This document shows positions 35,032 to 43,241 of a stretch of 43,253 nt of DNA, one piece after another. The notes below the pieces were generated by a model. The model had not been told where the DNA came from, made no database searches, and saw only the letters and a program-made list of their open reading frames with translations. This DNA comes from Acidobacteriota bacterium. GTDB lineage: Bacteria > Acidobacteriota > Aminicenantia > UBA2199. Positions within the stretch are counted from its first letter, which is position 1. Each line of letters begins with the position of its first letter. The DNA lies in NCBI GenBank assembly GCA_018897435.1, contig JAHIKI010000056.1, forward strand, positions 1-43,253, written 5' to 3'. The translations under genes and the position numbers were made by a program.

Positions 35032-36385
35032 CGGCGAATTCCCTTTTGTGGGTGACCAGCTTAAAGCCCAGGGCGAACAGAGTGATGAACAGGAAGGCGT
35101 TGGCCGGGATGCGCAGGGAAAAGTCGAAGAGCGAATGGAAAAACGCGGCGAACAAGGCGGTCAGCACGCCCAGCACCACGGGCTTGATTTCGGGGTGGCG
35201 ACGGGCGATCCACATGCGCAGCAGGGAAAAAAACAGGACAGCCAGCAGGGCGAAAAAAGCAGCAAAAGCCAGTACTCCCATTTCGGACAGCGATTCGACA
35301 TATTCATTGTGGGCGTGGCTTACCCAGCCTGTCTCCTTGCCGTAGAGGAAATAGGCATATTTGAAGGTGCCCAGACCGGTGCCGAACACGGGGAAATCGC
35401 GGAACATGGCCATGGCGTTTGCCCAATAATCGACGCGGCCGCCTTGGATATAATTGCCGGTTAAGAACTTGTCCAGGGTGCTCTGCACGCCGACGAACAC
35501 GGCCAGCAAGGTAGCCAGGATGAAGACCAGGCGCAAATGGCGGCGGGCGCCGAAATTGACCCTCAGATAAACTGACATCTGGGCGAAAAAAAGGGTGGAA
35601 AGGACGAGGACGACGATGCCGGAACGACAGCCGGTGAGGTAGATGCCTGCGGCTAAAATGACTGCGGCGGCAAACAAAAAAATGACCCGCCGGTCTTCGG
35701 AAACATGGAGGATTTTTTCACGCAGCGATTGGCCGGGATCAAAGATGTGCAGGCGGGCGAACAGCAGCCCCAGCGCCAGCGGAAAGAGGAGCTCCAGGTA
35801 GAAAGCGAAATGATCGGGGTTGTAGATGGTACCGCGCAAGAATCCGGGCATATGAGCATCGGGCATGAAAAAGAGGAAAAAATTGCTGTTGCCCTGCCCC
35901 AGTTTTAAAAGGCCGAAAATGGTCTGCGCGACCCCGGAAACGACAGCCGTGCCGAATACAACAAAAATATCTTTCTTGTCCCAGTCCAGGCGCAGCAGGG
36001 CGATGAAGAACAGGGCGTAAACCAGGAAACGGGCCAAAGCCAGCAGCGTTTCGGCCGGGATCAAAGTCAGACTGTGGAAGGCCGGTAAAGAACCCGAGAG
36101 GTTTTCCAGTACACGCGGAACACCGGGGGAAAGCCACTTGAGCAGGAAAAGCGGCAAAGGCAGCAATTGCACGGCCAGCAATACGAAAAACGTAATGGCC
36201 AGAACGCGCAGGGGGCGCTGATAGGGGAACTTGTAGGGCGCCTGCGGCGCCAGGAAAGCCAGGAAGGCGAACAGGGCGAAGGCTGAAAAACAGAGGGGCA
36301 GCCAGATGCCGCCCACGCAGCCCAGGGGCAGGGGCGCAAGGACGATCAGGACCTGCAGAAAAAAGCGTAATGCCTTTTTGTTCAT
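35018..36385 (-). CDS. O-antigen ligase / polysaccharide polymerase (Wzy_C family)
   Basis: 455 residues, about 11-12 transmembrane helices. A periplasmic loop contains the conserved pattern QGGRVDYWANAMAMFRDFPVFGTGLGTFKYAY followed by SHAHNEYVESLSEMG, hallmark of the O-antigen ligase/polymerase superfamily (His and Glu in HAHNEYVE). An earlier TGCRSGIVVL matches the SRxG-like helix start. It either polymerises repeat units or ligates chains. The neighbouring Wza, Wzc and CpsB-type genes favour the polymerase role. It overlaps CpsB by 4 bases upstream and the TPR gene downstream. Confidence 0.85.
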   Translation of the reverse strand: MNKKALRFFLQVLIVLAPLPLGCVGGIWLPLCFSAFALFAFLAFLAPQAPYKFPYQRPLRVLAITFFVLLAVQLLPLPLFLLKWLSPGVPRVLENLSGSLPAFHSLTLIPAETLLALARFLVYALFFIALLRLDWDKKDIFVVFGTAVVSGVAQTIFGLLKLGQGNSNFFLFFMPDAHMPGFLRGTIYNPDHFAFYLELLFPLALGLLFARLHIFDPGQSLREKILHVSEDRRVIFLFAAAVILAAGIYLTGCRSGIVVLVLSTLFFAQMSVYLRVNFGARRHLRLVFILATLLAVFVGVQSTLDKFLTGNYIQGGRVDYWANAMAMFRDFPVFGTGLGTFKYAYFLYGKETGWVSHAHNEYVESLSEMGVLAFAAFFALLAVLFFSLLRMWIARRHPEIKPVVLGVLTALFAAFFHSLFDFSLRIPANAFLFITLFALGFKLVTHKREFADEKK

Positions 36386-37173
36386 GAATCGCGTTTCTTG
36401 AAAAAGTCGAAAAAAGTTCGTCTGGGTTGATTCAGTAGCGGTTCACCGATATCGGGTACGGCCTGGTCGGCGATGACCGCGGCCGGGATGTCGTGCAGGT
36501 ACAGGGCGATCTTCTCCGGGTCCACCTGGGGCAGCAGGGCGGGAACGTAAGCCAGTTCAGGCTTGCGGCCCTCGAGGTCATGGGCGTCGGAGGCGATGAC
36601 ATGCACCAGGTTGCCTTGGATCAACTCGTATGCGCAACTGCGCGCCTGGTTGCCGAAATCGCCGCGCAAACTGCCGGCATTGACCTGGCACAGGGCGCCG
36701 GCCTTGACCAGGTCGAACAAAACCTGCGGACTGCGCTGGATCTCCGCATTGCGCTCGGCATGGGAGATGATGGGGATGAAGCCCTCGGTCAGGATATTGA
36801 AAATAAAATCCTTGCTGTGGGCATAAATATATTCGCCGGGAAACTCGAGCAGGAAATAAGAACCGTTGTTGATGGTCAGCAGGTCGCGGTTGTCTTTCAA
36901 TATCGGCAGCAGTTCCGAGGTGAAATAAACCTCAGCGCCGGATACGATATGGATCTGCAGATCGCTGCTATTCACAGCGGCAAGAAAATCCTGCCAATTG
37001 CGGCGCATGAGCTCGAGATCCTTGATCCTGCACAGGCTGCTGCAGGCGTGGGGGGTAACCACGGCGGTCTCGATGCCATCTCCCTCCGCGTAGCGCAGCA
37101 TGGCCAGGGAGACATCCAGGTCGGCGGGCCCGTCGTCCACGGCGGGCAGGTAATGCCCGTGCAGGTCGATCAT
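36382..37173 (-). CDS. PHP-type tyrosine-protein phosphatase (CpsB/YwqE-like)
   Basis: 263 residues. Manganese-dependent phosphatase that would dephosphorylate the tyrosine cluster of the BY-kinase encoded just upstream. Metal-binding motifs in order: MIDLHGHYLPAVDDGP (1-16), VVTPH (38-42), SGAEVYF near 79-85, IISHAERN near 135-142 and IASDAHD near 192-198. Length is normal. It overlaps both neighbours by 4 bases. The first motif is HGH where CpsB usually has HSH. Together with the kinase it forms the phosphorylation switch that controls chain length in Wzy-type export. Confidence 0.9.
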   Translation of the reverse strand: MIDLHGHYLPAVDDGPADLDVSLAMLRYAEGDGIETAVVTPHACSSLCRIKDLELMRRNWQDFLAAVNSSDLQIHIVSGAEVYFTSELLPILKDNRDLLTINNGSYFLLEFPGEYIYAHSKDFIFNILTEGFIPIISHAERNAEIQRSPQVLFDLVKAGALCQVNAGSLRGDFGNQARSCAYELIQGNLVHVIASDAHDLEGRKPELAYVPALLPQVDPEKIALYLHDIPAAVIADQAVPDIGEPLLNQPRRTFFDFFKKRDS

Positions 37174-39413
37174 GCTTCACCCCGTTTTTCGTCGTCCTCA
37201 CGGTAAGCGCCGTACTTGTAGTTGTAAGAGGAGTAGGCGTAAGCGAAGCGGCGCATGTTGACCTTGTTCAAGATCAAACCGAAGAGCTTGACGTTGTATT
37301 TTTCGATCTCGTTTTTGGCCTTTTCGATGACCTTGCGCGGCGTCTTGCCGCCCCAGGCTACCAGCAGCAGCCCGTCGGCGTGCTCGCCCAGCAGGATGGC
37401 GTCGGAAATGCCCATCAGCGGCGGCGCGTCGATGAAGATGAAGTCGTAGTGCTGGCGCAGCTTGGCCATCATTTCGCCCAGGCCCTTGGAGATGATCAGT
37501 TCCACCGGGTTGGGCGGGATGGGGCCGGAGGGGATGACGTGCAGGTTGGGCTCGTTCGGGTAGCGATAGAGGATGTCCTCAAGGCGGCTGCGGCCGACCA
37601 GGAACGAGGTGACGCCGGCCAGGTTTTTGATGCGGAAGATCTTGTGCAGGCGCGGCCGGCGCAGGTCGCAGTCGATGATCAACACCTTTTTGCCCAGTTG
37701 GGTGAAGGCCACGGCCAGGTTGACGACGGTCACGGTTTTGCCCTCCTGGGGCAGAGCCGAGGTCACGACCATCACCTTTGGCGGCGCGGCGGGGGTGGAG
37801 AGGAGCAGCGAGGTGCGGATGTTGCGGTAGTGTTCAGCGAAAGTGGATTCCGGGTCATTGAGGTTCACAAACTCCACGGCTTTGAGCTTTTGCTCGGACT
37901 GCTGCTTTTTGCGATCTGAATAGTAATGCTGGTAGTAGGATTGGCCGGGCTTGGCGCCCACGGCCGGGATGAAGCCCAGGGCGGGCAGGTGCAGCAGTTT
38001 TTCCACCTCTTCGGGCGACTTCACCGTGTTATCCAGGTAATTGAGGGCGAAGATGAGGAAGATGCCGCCGCCGAGGCCCAGCATCAGGGCCAGCAGCAGC
38101 GTGCGCTGCTTGTTGGGGGAGAAGGCGCGCGTCGGGATCTCGGCCCGGTCCACAATCTTGATGTTGCTGGTCTGCAGCCCGTCCAACCGCGAACTGAGCA
38201 TGGACTCCTTCTGCTTGCGGGTGAGAAAATCGAGCAGGTTGGTCATGTTTTGCACTTCGATCTTCAAACTGTTGTAGTAGATGGCGTCGGCGTTGCTCGA
38301 GACCACGCTGCCCTTCTGCTGGTTGAGAAGTTCCATCAAATAGTTTTCCTTTTTCAGCGCCGCCTGGTACTCGGCCTCGGCCTGGTTGAGCGATTTGCGG
38401 GCGATGTCGGCGGTTTCGCTATTAATGCGTTTTTGCAGGCCTTCCTGTTGGGATCGCAGGCGCTGCATTTCGGGATAGGATTCCTGGAAGATCTGCGATT
38501 TTTTCTTGATCTCGGATTCGCGGGTTGAAAATTCCTGTTTCAATCCCTGGATCAGTGAATTGACGCGCACATCGGGATAGTTGTCGAAGGGCTTGCCTTT
38601 CAACTCCCTGAATACAGCTTCCTTGTTGATGCGCTCGATCTGGGCGGCGGTGTAGGCGCTGTTCAGGTCGGAGAGCTTCTGCACCACGGTGCTGTCCTCG
38701 CCGCGGATATAATACAATTCCTTGCGCTTGCCGTATTCCTGCAGCTCCTGCTCTTTCTGGGCCAGATTGCGGCGCATCTCCTCGATCTGGGCAGTGAGGA
38801 ATTCAGCGGCCTGCTTGGTGGACTCGGCCTTCATCTCCAGGTTGAACTCGATGAACTTGTCGAACAGCGTATTGACGGCGTGGGCAGCCATTTTGGGGTC
38901 GGGAGAAACATAGCTGACCTCGAGCAGGCGCGTGTCCGGGATATTGCTCACTCCCAAACCGCCCAGGAAACCGGAAGCGGCCCCGGCCAGCTGTTGTTCG
39001 GGATCGGGGTCTTTCTGGTTGCTGCCCAGGATCTTTTGCAGCGAGCCCGGTTTGGCAGCCGGCTTCCTGCTTTCCTGACCGGGCAGACGCTCCAGTTCGC
39101 CAATGACCTTTTTGGCCAGGGAGCGGCTGGTCAGCACGCGGATCTGGGTATTGAGGTACTCGTTGGCCCAGTCGGGTTCATAATAGTTCTGACTGAGCAG
39201 GTTCATCTGGCCGCGCCCTTCCTTTTCGATGAGCAGGGTACCCCTGGCCATAAAGAGCGGCGTCTGCAGCTGCACGCGGATCAAGGCGGCCAACAAAACG
39301 AAACCGGCGAAATAGTAGACGATCATGCGCCTTTTCTTGATCAGTTCCCAGATCTCGTGGAACTGGATACCTTCTTCTAACAGCAGGTCCTGGTTTTCCG
39401 TGGGATTGGCCAT
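37170..39413 (-). CDS. Polysaccharide co-polymerase with BY-kinase domain (Wzc-like)
   Basis: 747 residues from ATG 39413 (MANPTENQ). A longer frame to 39521 runs inside the Wza gene and was rejected; AGGAGG overlaps the Wza stop codon, 12 bases before the ATG. N-terminal Wzz domain: first transmembrane segment about 27-47, periplasmic region with long coiled coils (about 160-400), second transmembrane segment near 440-460. The C-terminal tyrosine kinase has Walker A SALPQEGKT (552-560), Walker A' VLIIDCDLRRPR with Asp581 and Asp583, and Walker B FIFIDAPP (Asp662). The tail YAYSSYNYKYGAY holds six tyrosines (725-737) for autophosphorylation. It couples polymerisation to export through Wza. 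Confidence 0.93.
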   Translation of the reverse strand: MANPTENQDLLLEEGIQFHEIWELIKKRRMIVYYFAGFVLLAALIRVQLQTPLFMARGTLLIEKEGRGQMNLLSQNYYEPDWANEYLNTQIRVLTSRSLAKKVIGELERLPGQESRKPAAKPGSLQKILGSNQKDPDPEQQLAGAASGFLGGLGVSNIPDTRLLEVSYVSPDPKMAAHAVNTLFDKFIEFNLEMKAESTKQAAEFLTAQIEEMRRNLAQKEQELQEYGKRKELYYIRGEDSTVVQKLSDLNSAYTAAQIERINKEAVFRELKGKPFDNYPDVRVNSLIQGLKQEFSTRESEIKKKSQIFQESYPEMQRLRSQQEGLQKRINSETADIARKSLNQAEAEYQAALKKENYLMELLNQQKGSVVSSNADAIYYNSLKIEVQNMTNLLDFLTRKQKESMLSSRLDGLQTSNIKIVDRAEIPTRAFSPNKQRTLLLALMLGLGGGIFLIFALNYLDNTVKSPEEVEKLLHLPALGFIPAVGAKPGQSYYQHYYSDRKKQQSEQKLKAVEFVNLNDPESTFAEHYRNIRTSLLLSTPAAPPKVMVVTSALPQEGKTVTVVNLAVAFTQLGKKVLIIDCDLRRPRLHKIFRIKNLAGVTSFLVGRSRLEDILYRYPNEPNLHVIPSGPIPPNPVELIISKGLGEMMAKLRQHYDFIFIDAPPLMGISDAILLGEHADGLLLVAWGGKTPRKVIEKAKNEIEKYNVKLFGLILNKVNMRRFAYAYSSYNYKYGAYREDDEKRGEA

Positions 39414-39429
39414 GATTGTTTGAATCCTC

Positions 39430-40281
39430 CTACAGAATGCTTTCGGGGACAAACACCACGTCGAAGGCCTGCAGGACGAAATCCTTGCTCTTGCCGCGCA
39501 GGATGTCCTTGACGTCGACATGGATCTTTTTTTCGCCGCCGTCCTCAGTTCTGGTCACCAGCACCTTGCCGCTGCGGGCGCGGTCGGTGAAGCCGCCGGC
39601 CTGGGCGATGGCGCGCAGCAGGGTCACGTCGTCGGAGCCCTTCTTCATGCGTACGGCGCCGGGGTTCTTCACCTGGCCGAAGACATAGATATCGAGGAAC
39701 TGGCTGCCCGGGACGTTGATGATGTCGCCGGGGAAAATGGGGATGTTATGCTTGGGATTGGCTTTCAGAAGAACATCGTCGAGCTTGATGACCAGCGACT
39801 GGCTGGGGAGGTTCCTGAACTGACGGAAGATGATCACCGTGGCGCTGGCCTGCTCGCTCAAGCCGCCGGCCATGGAGATGACCTGCAGCAGGCTCTGGCG
39901 GCCGATGAGGTCGTGCTCGCCCGGGTTTTTGACCGCGCCCATGACCGAAATTTTCTTGCTCTGAAATTCCTTGATGAAAATAGTCACCTGGGCATTCTTC
40001 AAGTAATTCTTTTCCAGCATGGCGGCGATCTTCTTTTCCAGGTCGGCGCGGTTCAGCCCCTCGGCCTTGATCTCTCCCAGCAGCGGCAGGGTGACCATGC
40101 CGTTCTCCGAGACGCGCACCGTGATGTTCAGCTCGGGCACCTCAAAAACCGAAATTTCCAGCAGATCCTTGGCGCCGATCTGGTATTCATAGGACTGGCC
40201 GCTCCCGGTCCTGGTCTGGGCACAGAGCAGGCTAGCGCAAACGATCAAACCGAAAGACATCCATGTTTTTTTAAAATTCAT
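39430..40281 (-). CDS. Polysaccharide export outer-membrane protein (Wza-like)
   Basis: 283 residues. Signal peptide (MNFKKTWMSFGLIVCASLLCAQ). The cysteine context (SLLC) is a poor lipobox, so signal peptidase I cleavage is more likely than lipidation. Polysaccharide-export domain from YQIGAKDLLEISVFEVPELN to about 110, then two SLBB domains: ISVMGAVKNPGEHDL and IYVFGQVKNPGAVRMKKGSDDVTLLRAIAQAGGF. It would form the periplasmic/outer-membrane channel for the polymer. It is shorter than E. coli Wza (about 380) and lacks an obvious C-terminal membrane helix, so the barrel encoded upstream may provide the outer-membrane pore. It overlaps that gene by 11 bases. Confidence 0.9.
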   Translation of the reverse strand: MNFKKTWMSFGLIVCASLLCAQTRTGSGQSYEYQIGAKDLLEISVFEVPELNITVRVSENGMVTLPLLGEIKAEGLNRADLEKKIAAMLEKNYLKNAQVTIFIKEFQSKKISVMGAVKNPGEHDLIGRQSLLQVISMAGGLSEQASATVIIFRQFRNLPSQSLVIKLDDVLLKANPKHNIPIFPGDIINVPGSQFLDIYVFGQVKNPGAVRMKKGSDDVTLLRAIAQAGGFTDRARSGKVLVTRTEDGGEKKIHVDVKDILRGKSKDFVLQAFDVVFVPESIL

Positions 40282-41491
40282 AGTTGATGAATCCTCCCCA
40301 GAAACTGCGGGTATAGTCCAGGCCCAGGGCCTCGGAATTCAAATGGTAAATAGTATAGGCGAAGCCGAGCGCCGTTTTGCCGATAAAAGGAACAGCCAGA
40401 AAATAACGCTGCCGGCGCAAACGGTCACTGCGCTGGAGCGCCAGGTCGAGAAAGGAGTGATACTTAAGGCGGCCGTCCTCGTATGAAGCTCCCACTTTTA
40501 AAAAGCGGGTAAGGTAGAACTCGGCGCCGCCGCCGAACGACTGGGTATCATAAAAAAGATCGCTGGCACTGAAGGAAAAACGGGTGTCGAGTTCATAAAA
40601 AACTTTGAAGCGCAGGCGTTCCATCAGGGTGACCTGGATGTCGCCGCGGCCGTTGGCGCGCTGCGCCAGCTGGAAAAGCGGGTTTTTCGGGTCAAAGCGC
40701 CTGAGGCCGATCTGAAAGCTGCCCTGCAGCACGCCGATCTCGGGGAACTCCACACCCAGGCCCAATGTTTGGGCGCGAGTATCACGCTCGGAACGCGAGG
40801 CAAAAACATAGTCGCTCATTTCATAATTAAGGTAGATGACCGTGCTGGTGAAGACGCGTCGGTTTAGCTTGAGGCCGAAGGTGTTCTGGCGATGATTCAA
40901 GCTCTCAGCCAAGTTGTAGCCTTCCAGGTATGGATCTTCATCGTAGGCCAGCTTTTTGAAGGCGGTGTAGGCGGTCAAAAAAAGGTCGGAGCGGCGTCCG
41001 ATGTCTACCTCGCCTGACCACTCACTATCGACATAACTGAAAGGGCGGCTGAATTCCAGGTTGGGGCGCTGGCGCAGGTCATTGCGGGCAAAGCCGGCCT
41101 TGATGTTGAAAGGGCCGGCGTAACTGTAGGCATTCGCCGCGAAGCGGTTGCTCCAGGCCCGCAGATTCTTGTTCTCAAGGTAAAACGAATAAATCGGCAG
41201 ATCTTCGGCCTGCATGATAAGCCGGTTGGCCAATACGGCCGAGGCGCGCAAGCCCAGTCCAAGGTCGCCTGTCCAGTCCGGGATCTCCCTGGCGTCATAT
41301 GTGTAAATGCTGCTTGTATAGCCGACGTTTTCCAGATACAGGAGAGGGGCGAGATACAGGGGGCCCAGCTTGAATCTCGATTCCTCTATGATTTTGTCCT
41401 TAGCCAGAAAGAAATCGTCTGAACGGAGAAGTGGGCTTAGAATAAATGCGAATAGTATGGGCAGCAACTTAAGAAAGTTTTTTTTTCTCAT
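40271..41491 (-). CDS. Outer-membrane beta-barrel protein of the exopolysaccharide locus
   Basis: 406 residues. Signal peptide (about 1-23, RKKNFLKLLPILFAFILSPLLRS), then alternating hydrophobic/polar strands throughout, many with aromatic ends, finishing with WGGFINYEF: a C-terminal phenylalanine typical of BAM-inserted barrels. Segments such as VFTSTVIYLNYEMSDYVF and GVLQGSFQIGLRRFDP are typical strands. It is the first gene of the Wza-Wzc-CpsB-Wzy-TPR transcription unit, with a promoter 20 bases upstream. No specific family recognised; similar barrels sit in Wzx/Wzy-type loci of Myxococcota and Acidobacteriota. Confidence 0.75.
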   Translation of the reverse strand: MRKKNFLKLLPILFAFILSPLLRSDDFFLAKDKIIEESRFKLGPLYLAPLLYLENVGYTSSIYTYDAREIPDWTGDLGLGLRASAVLANRLIMQAEDLPIYSFYLENKNLRAWSNRFAANAYSYAGPFNIKAGFARNDLRQRPNLEFSRPFSYVDSEWSGEVDIGRRSDLFLTAYTAFKKLAYDEDPYLEGYNLAESLNHRQNTFGLKLNRRVFTSTVIYLNYEMSDYVFASRSERDTRAQTLGLGVEFPEIGVLQGSFQIGLRRFDPKNPLFQLAQRANGRGDIQVTLMERLRFKVFYELDTRFSFSASDLFYDTQSFGGGAEFYLTRFLKVGASYEDGRLKYHSFLDLALQRSDRLRRQRYFLAVPFIGKTALGFAYTIYHLNSEALGLDYTRSFWGGFINYEF

Positions 41492-41510
41492 GAAATCCCG
41501 TGCTGTCCTT

Positions 41511-41539
41511 ATTTTACCTTATATTTGCCCATGATGCAA
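41511..41539 (-). promoter_or_regulatory. Promoter of the exopolysaccharide assembly operon
   Basis: Minus strand: TTGCAT (41534-41539), 17 bases, TAAAAT (41511-41516). The start near 41504 gives a leader of about 13 bases before ATG 41491; only weak Shine-Dalgarno (GGGAT). Confidence 0.55.
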
Positions 41540-41609
41540 GGGATGATACCACTTCACAAACTCACCCCCAACCGCCTCTCTTGAGAAGAAGGGGCAAAGG
41601 ATTTAAGAA

Positions 41610-41633
41610 GGGCGGTTCGCGAACCGCCCCTAC
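41610..41633. repeat. Perfect 20-base palindrome with GTAGGGGC border
   Basis: 41610-41629 is a perfect palindrome built on GGGCGGTTCG/CGAACCGCCC, followed by CTAC, so the minus strand starts GTAGGGGCGG. This is the same border as the element after ppdK (14979-15055). It lies downstream of the minus-strand gene at 41686 and upstream of the exopolysaccharide promoter, and may stop transcription between them. Confidence 0.7.
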
Positions 41634-41646
41634 ATTAATTTCTTCT

Positions 41647-41679
41647 GAATCACGAATTACGAATCACGAATCACGAAAT
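41647..41679. repeat. AATCACGA tandem words (half of a hairpin element)
   Basis: Four copies of GAATCACGA/GAATTACGA lie directly downstream of the stop codon of the minus-strand gene ending at 41686. They belong to the same word family as the hairpins at 30322 and 33268, but no complementary arm was found nearby. Confidence 0.6.
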
Positions 41680-41685
41680 ATAGAA

Positions 41686-42195
41686 CTATATCCCCGTCGG
41701 GCTGACCTCTTTTTCGACGACCTTGATGATGCCATAAGTGATGCCGGCCGTGGCGCCGGCGACCAGCGCCCAGCCCACCGGAGTGATGAAGAAGCACTTG
41801 ACCGACTCGCAGCGCACCAGGTAGCCGGGCTTCTCATCGAGGGCCTTGGGCAGGGTGAAGCAGGCCATCTGCTTTTTGGGCTTGATCTGGACCAGGGCGT
41901 CGACGTTGTAGTCCTTGCCCTTGAACTGGATGCCCACGGCGTAGGTGCCGGGCAGGAGCTTTTCGATTTTATAAGCACCATTCTTCTTGGTTTTTTCCGA
42001 TTGGTAGGTCCTTTCGGTGGTGGTCTCGCGGATGAGTACCATGGCGTCGTTCAAGGGCTTCTTGCCGTCCTCGCCGTAAACGAAGCCGCGCAGGATGCCC
42101 AGGTTGTCCTGGGCCGCTACGGCCAACGGCATTACGGCCATTAAAAAAGCGAATATAACCATTAAACATATATTTTTTTTCAAAGTATACTTCAT
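41686..42195 (-). CDS. Exported carboxypeptidase-regulatory-like (Cna-B type) protein with C-terminal membrane segment
   Basis: 169 residues from ATG 42195, with GGAGG nine bases upstream; an ATG at 42222 lies upstream of that site. Signal peptide (KKNICLMVIFAFLMAVMPLAVAAQ), then a beta-sandwich (GILRGFVYGEDGKKPLNDAMVLIRETTTER ... GAYKIEKLLPGTYAVGIQFKGKDY) characteristic of carboxypeptidase regulatory-like domains. A cysteine pair (RCESVKCFF) precedes a glycine-rich hydrophobic segment (WALVAGATAGITYGIIKVV). The domain usually binds or spaces extracellular structures. Its place upstream of the exopolysaccharide genes suggests an envelope role; specific function unknown. Confidence 0.75.
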   Translation of the reverse strand: MKYTLKKNICLMVIFAFLMAVMPLAVAAQDNLGILRGFVYGEDGKKPLNDAMVLIRETTTERTYQSEKTKKNGAYKIEKLLPGTYAVGIQFKGKDYNVDALVQIKPKKQMACFTLPKALDEKPGYLVRCESVKCFFITPVGWALVAGATAGITYGIIKVVEKEVSPTGI

Positions 42196-42226
42196 TTGTC
42201 TTAACCTCCAATTATAACTCATACTA

Positions 42227-42254
42227 ATTATAGAACAATTTTAACAAATTACAA
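42227..42254 (-). promoter_or_regulatory. Promoter of the carboxypeptidase-regulatory-like gene
   Basis: Minus strand: TTGTAA (42249-42254), 16 bases, TATAAT (42227-42232), start near 42220 and a 25-base leader containing GGAGG. A second TATAAT at 42211-42216 would start transcription inside the ribosome binding site and is less likely. Confidence 0.55.
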
Positions 42255-42271
42255 GAGAAATCACATTTTTT

Positions 42272-43045
42272 TTATTTTTTGTTGTTTTTTGACTGCCGGT
42301 CCGCTTTGATTTTGTCCATAAGATCCATCAGGCGATGGACATGGTCGGGGTCCTTGATCAGCCGGGCGTACTTTTCGCTCATTGCTGGGTCGCCGCGCTT
42401 GAGGTGCGCATAGGCCAGGCAGAAAGAGGCTTCTTCGCCGAATTCGGCGGGCAGGATGCGGCCGATCTTATCCATGCGCTTCACGCATTGCTTGTAATCC
42501 CCTTTCTCGAAAGCCAGCAGCCCCTCCAGGAAATAGAGGCGCTTCTCGTCGCCGGCCATTTTGGCCATGACCTTCACTTTGGCTTCGGCTTCGGGCAGTT
42601 TTTTCTCCTTCAGCAGGTCCCACGTCTCGTAGAAAAGGTTGAAAAAAGGCAGGGAACCGGGCTTGGCACCGGGCTGTCCCAGGTAAGCCAGGGCGCGGAT
42701 CATAATGGAGAGGTCGTGCTCTATTTCTTTGGGCCTGGCCATTTTGTCGATATCGCCTGCGCCCAATGCAGTTTTCATCTTCTCCAGCAGCGCCTGGCTC
42801 TCCCCCACTTCCCCTTTCTTGTATTGGGCCAGCGCGTAGTAAAAATAGAGCTCGGGCACGAACTCTATTTCATCGATCAGCCCAAATTCGGCGATCTTGA
42901 AGTCTTCCAGGGCTTCATCGTAATTGCCGGCAAGATACAGGGCTTTGCCTTCATTCAGAAGGTTTGTATAAAACGGGTCAGCGGCATAGGAGATCGAAAA
43001 CAAACAAATTATTATAAAAAACAGGAACAATATTTTTTTAGTCAT
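42272..43045 (-). CDS. Exported TPR-like protein
   Basis: 257 residues from ATG 43045 (MTKKILFLFFIIICLFSISYAADP), chosen because a signal peptide begins there and GGAGG lies 11 bases upstream; a frame-matched ATG at 43063 would add MEDLLK. Signal peptide cleavage is likely after SYA (about residue 20). Helical repeats follow: NLLNEGKALYLAGNYDEALEDFKIAEF, ELYFYYALAQYKKGEVGESQALLEKM, and KRLYFLEGLLAFEKGDYKQCVKRMDKIG, the last two good TPR matches. Probably periplasmic. No family recognised. It precedes the carboxypeptidase-regulatory-like gene and may be functionally linked to the exopolysaccharide locus. Confidence 0.72.
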   Translation of the reverse strand: MTKKILFLFFIIICLFSISYAADPFYTNLLNEGKALYLAGNYDEALEDFKIAEFGLIDEIEFVPELYFYYALAQYKKGEVGESQALLEKMKTALGAGDIDKMARPKEIEHDLSIMIRALAYLGQPGAKPGSLPFFNLFYETWDLLKEKKLPEAEAKVKVMAKMAGDEKRLYFLEGLLAFEKGDYKQCVKRMDKIGRILPAEFGEEASFCLAYAHLKRGDPAMSEKYARLIKDPDHVHRLMDLMDKIKADRQSKNNKK

Positions 43046-43072
43046 TTTCAGCAAATCCTCCATTGATGATTC

Positions 43073-43101
43073 ATTGTACCTTAAAAGACAGGTTTGGTAA
43101 A
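43073..43101 (-). promoter_or_regulatory. Promoter of the exported TPR-like gene
   Basis: Minus strand: TTTACC (43096-43101), 17 bases, TACAAT (43073-43078). Start near 43066: leaderless for an ATG at 43063, or a 21-base leader with GGAGG for the ATG at 43045. Confidence 0.5.
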
Positions 43102-43206
43102 GGCCGATTCCTGTAAGTATTCAGTTATTCGTAGTGAATAATTTTATTTACGAGCAGGATTCGGACGTTCCAATTTAAATAAAATAAAAAAAAGTGGCTT
43201 TAGGTA

Positions 43207-43240
43207 TTGACAATAGCCGATAGCCGTGATAGGCTATCGG
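43207..43240 (+). promoter_or_regulatory. Promoter overlapped by a perfect 9-base inverted repeat (probable operator)
   Basis: TTGACA (43207-43212), 17 bases, TAGGCT (43230-43235). CCGATAGCC (43217-43225) is exactly inverted as GGCTATCGG (43232-43240), six bases apart, covering the spacer and -10 box. ATG follows at 43242. Confidence 0.55.
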
Positions 43241-43241
43241 T

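Noticed and set aside
36493..37206. 237-codon plus-strand frame opposite the PHP phosphatase
   Set aside because: Antisense to metal-binding motifs of a clear gene; composition typical of a shadow frame.
37170..39521. Longer Wzc start at 39521
   Set aside because: It adds 36 residues read from inside the Wza gene; AGGAGG at the Wza stop codon and the conserved start MANPTENQ support 39413.
42335..43066. 243-codon plus-strand frame opposite the exported TPR gene
   Set aside because: The minus-strand protein has a signal peptide, TPR repeats, promoter and ribosome binding site; the plus frame has none of these.
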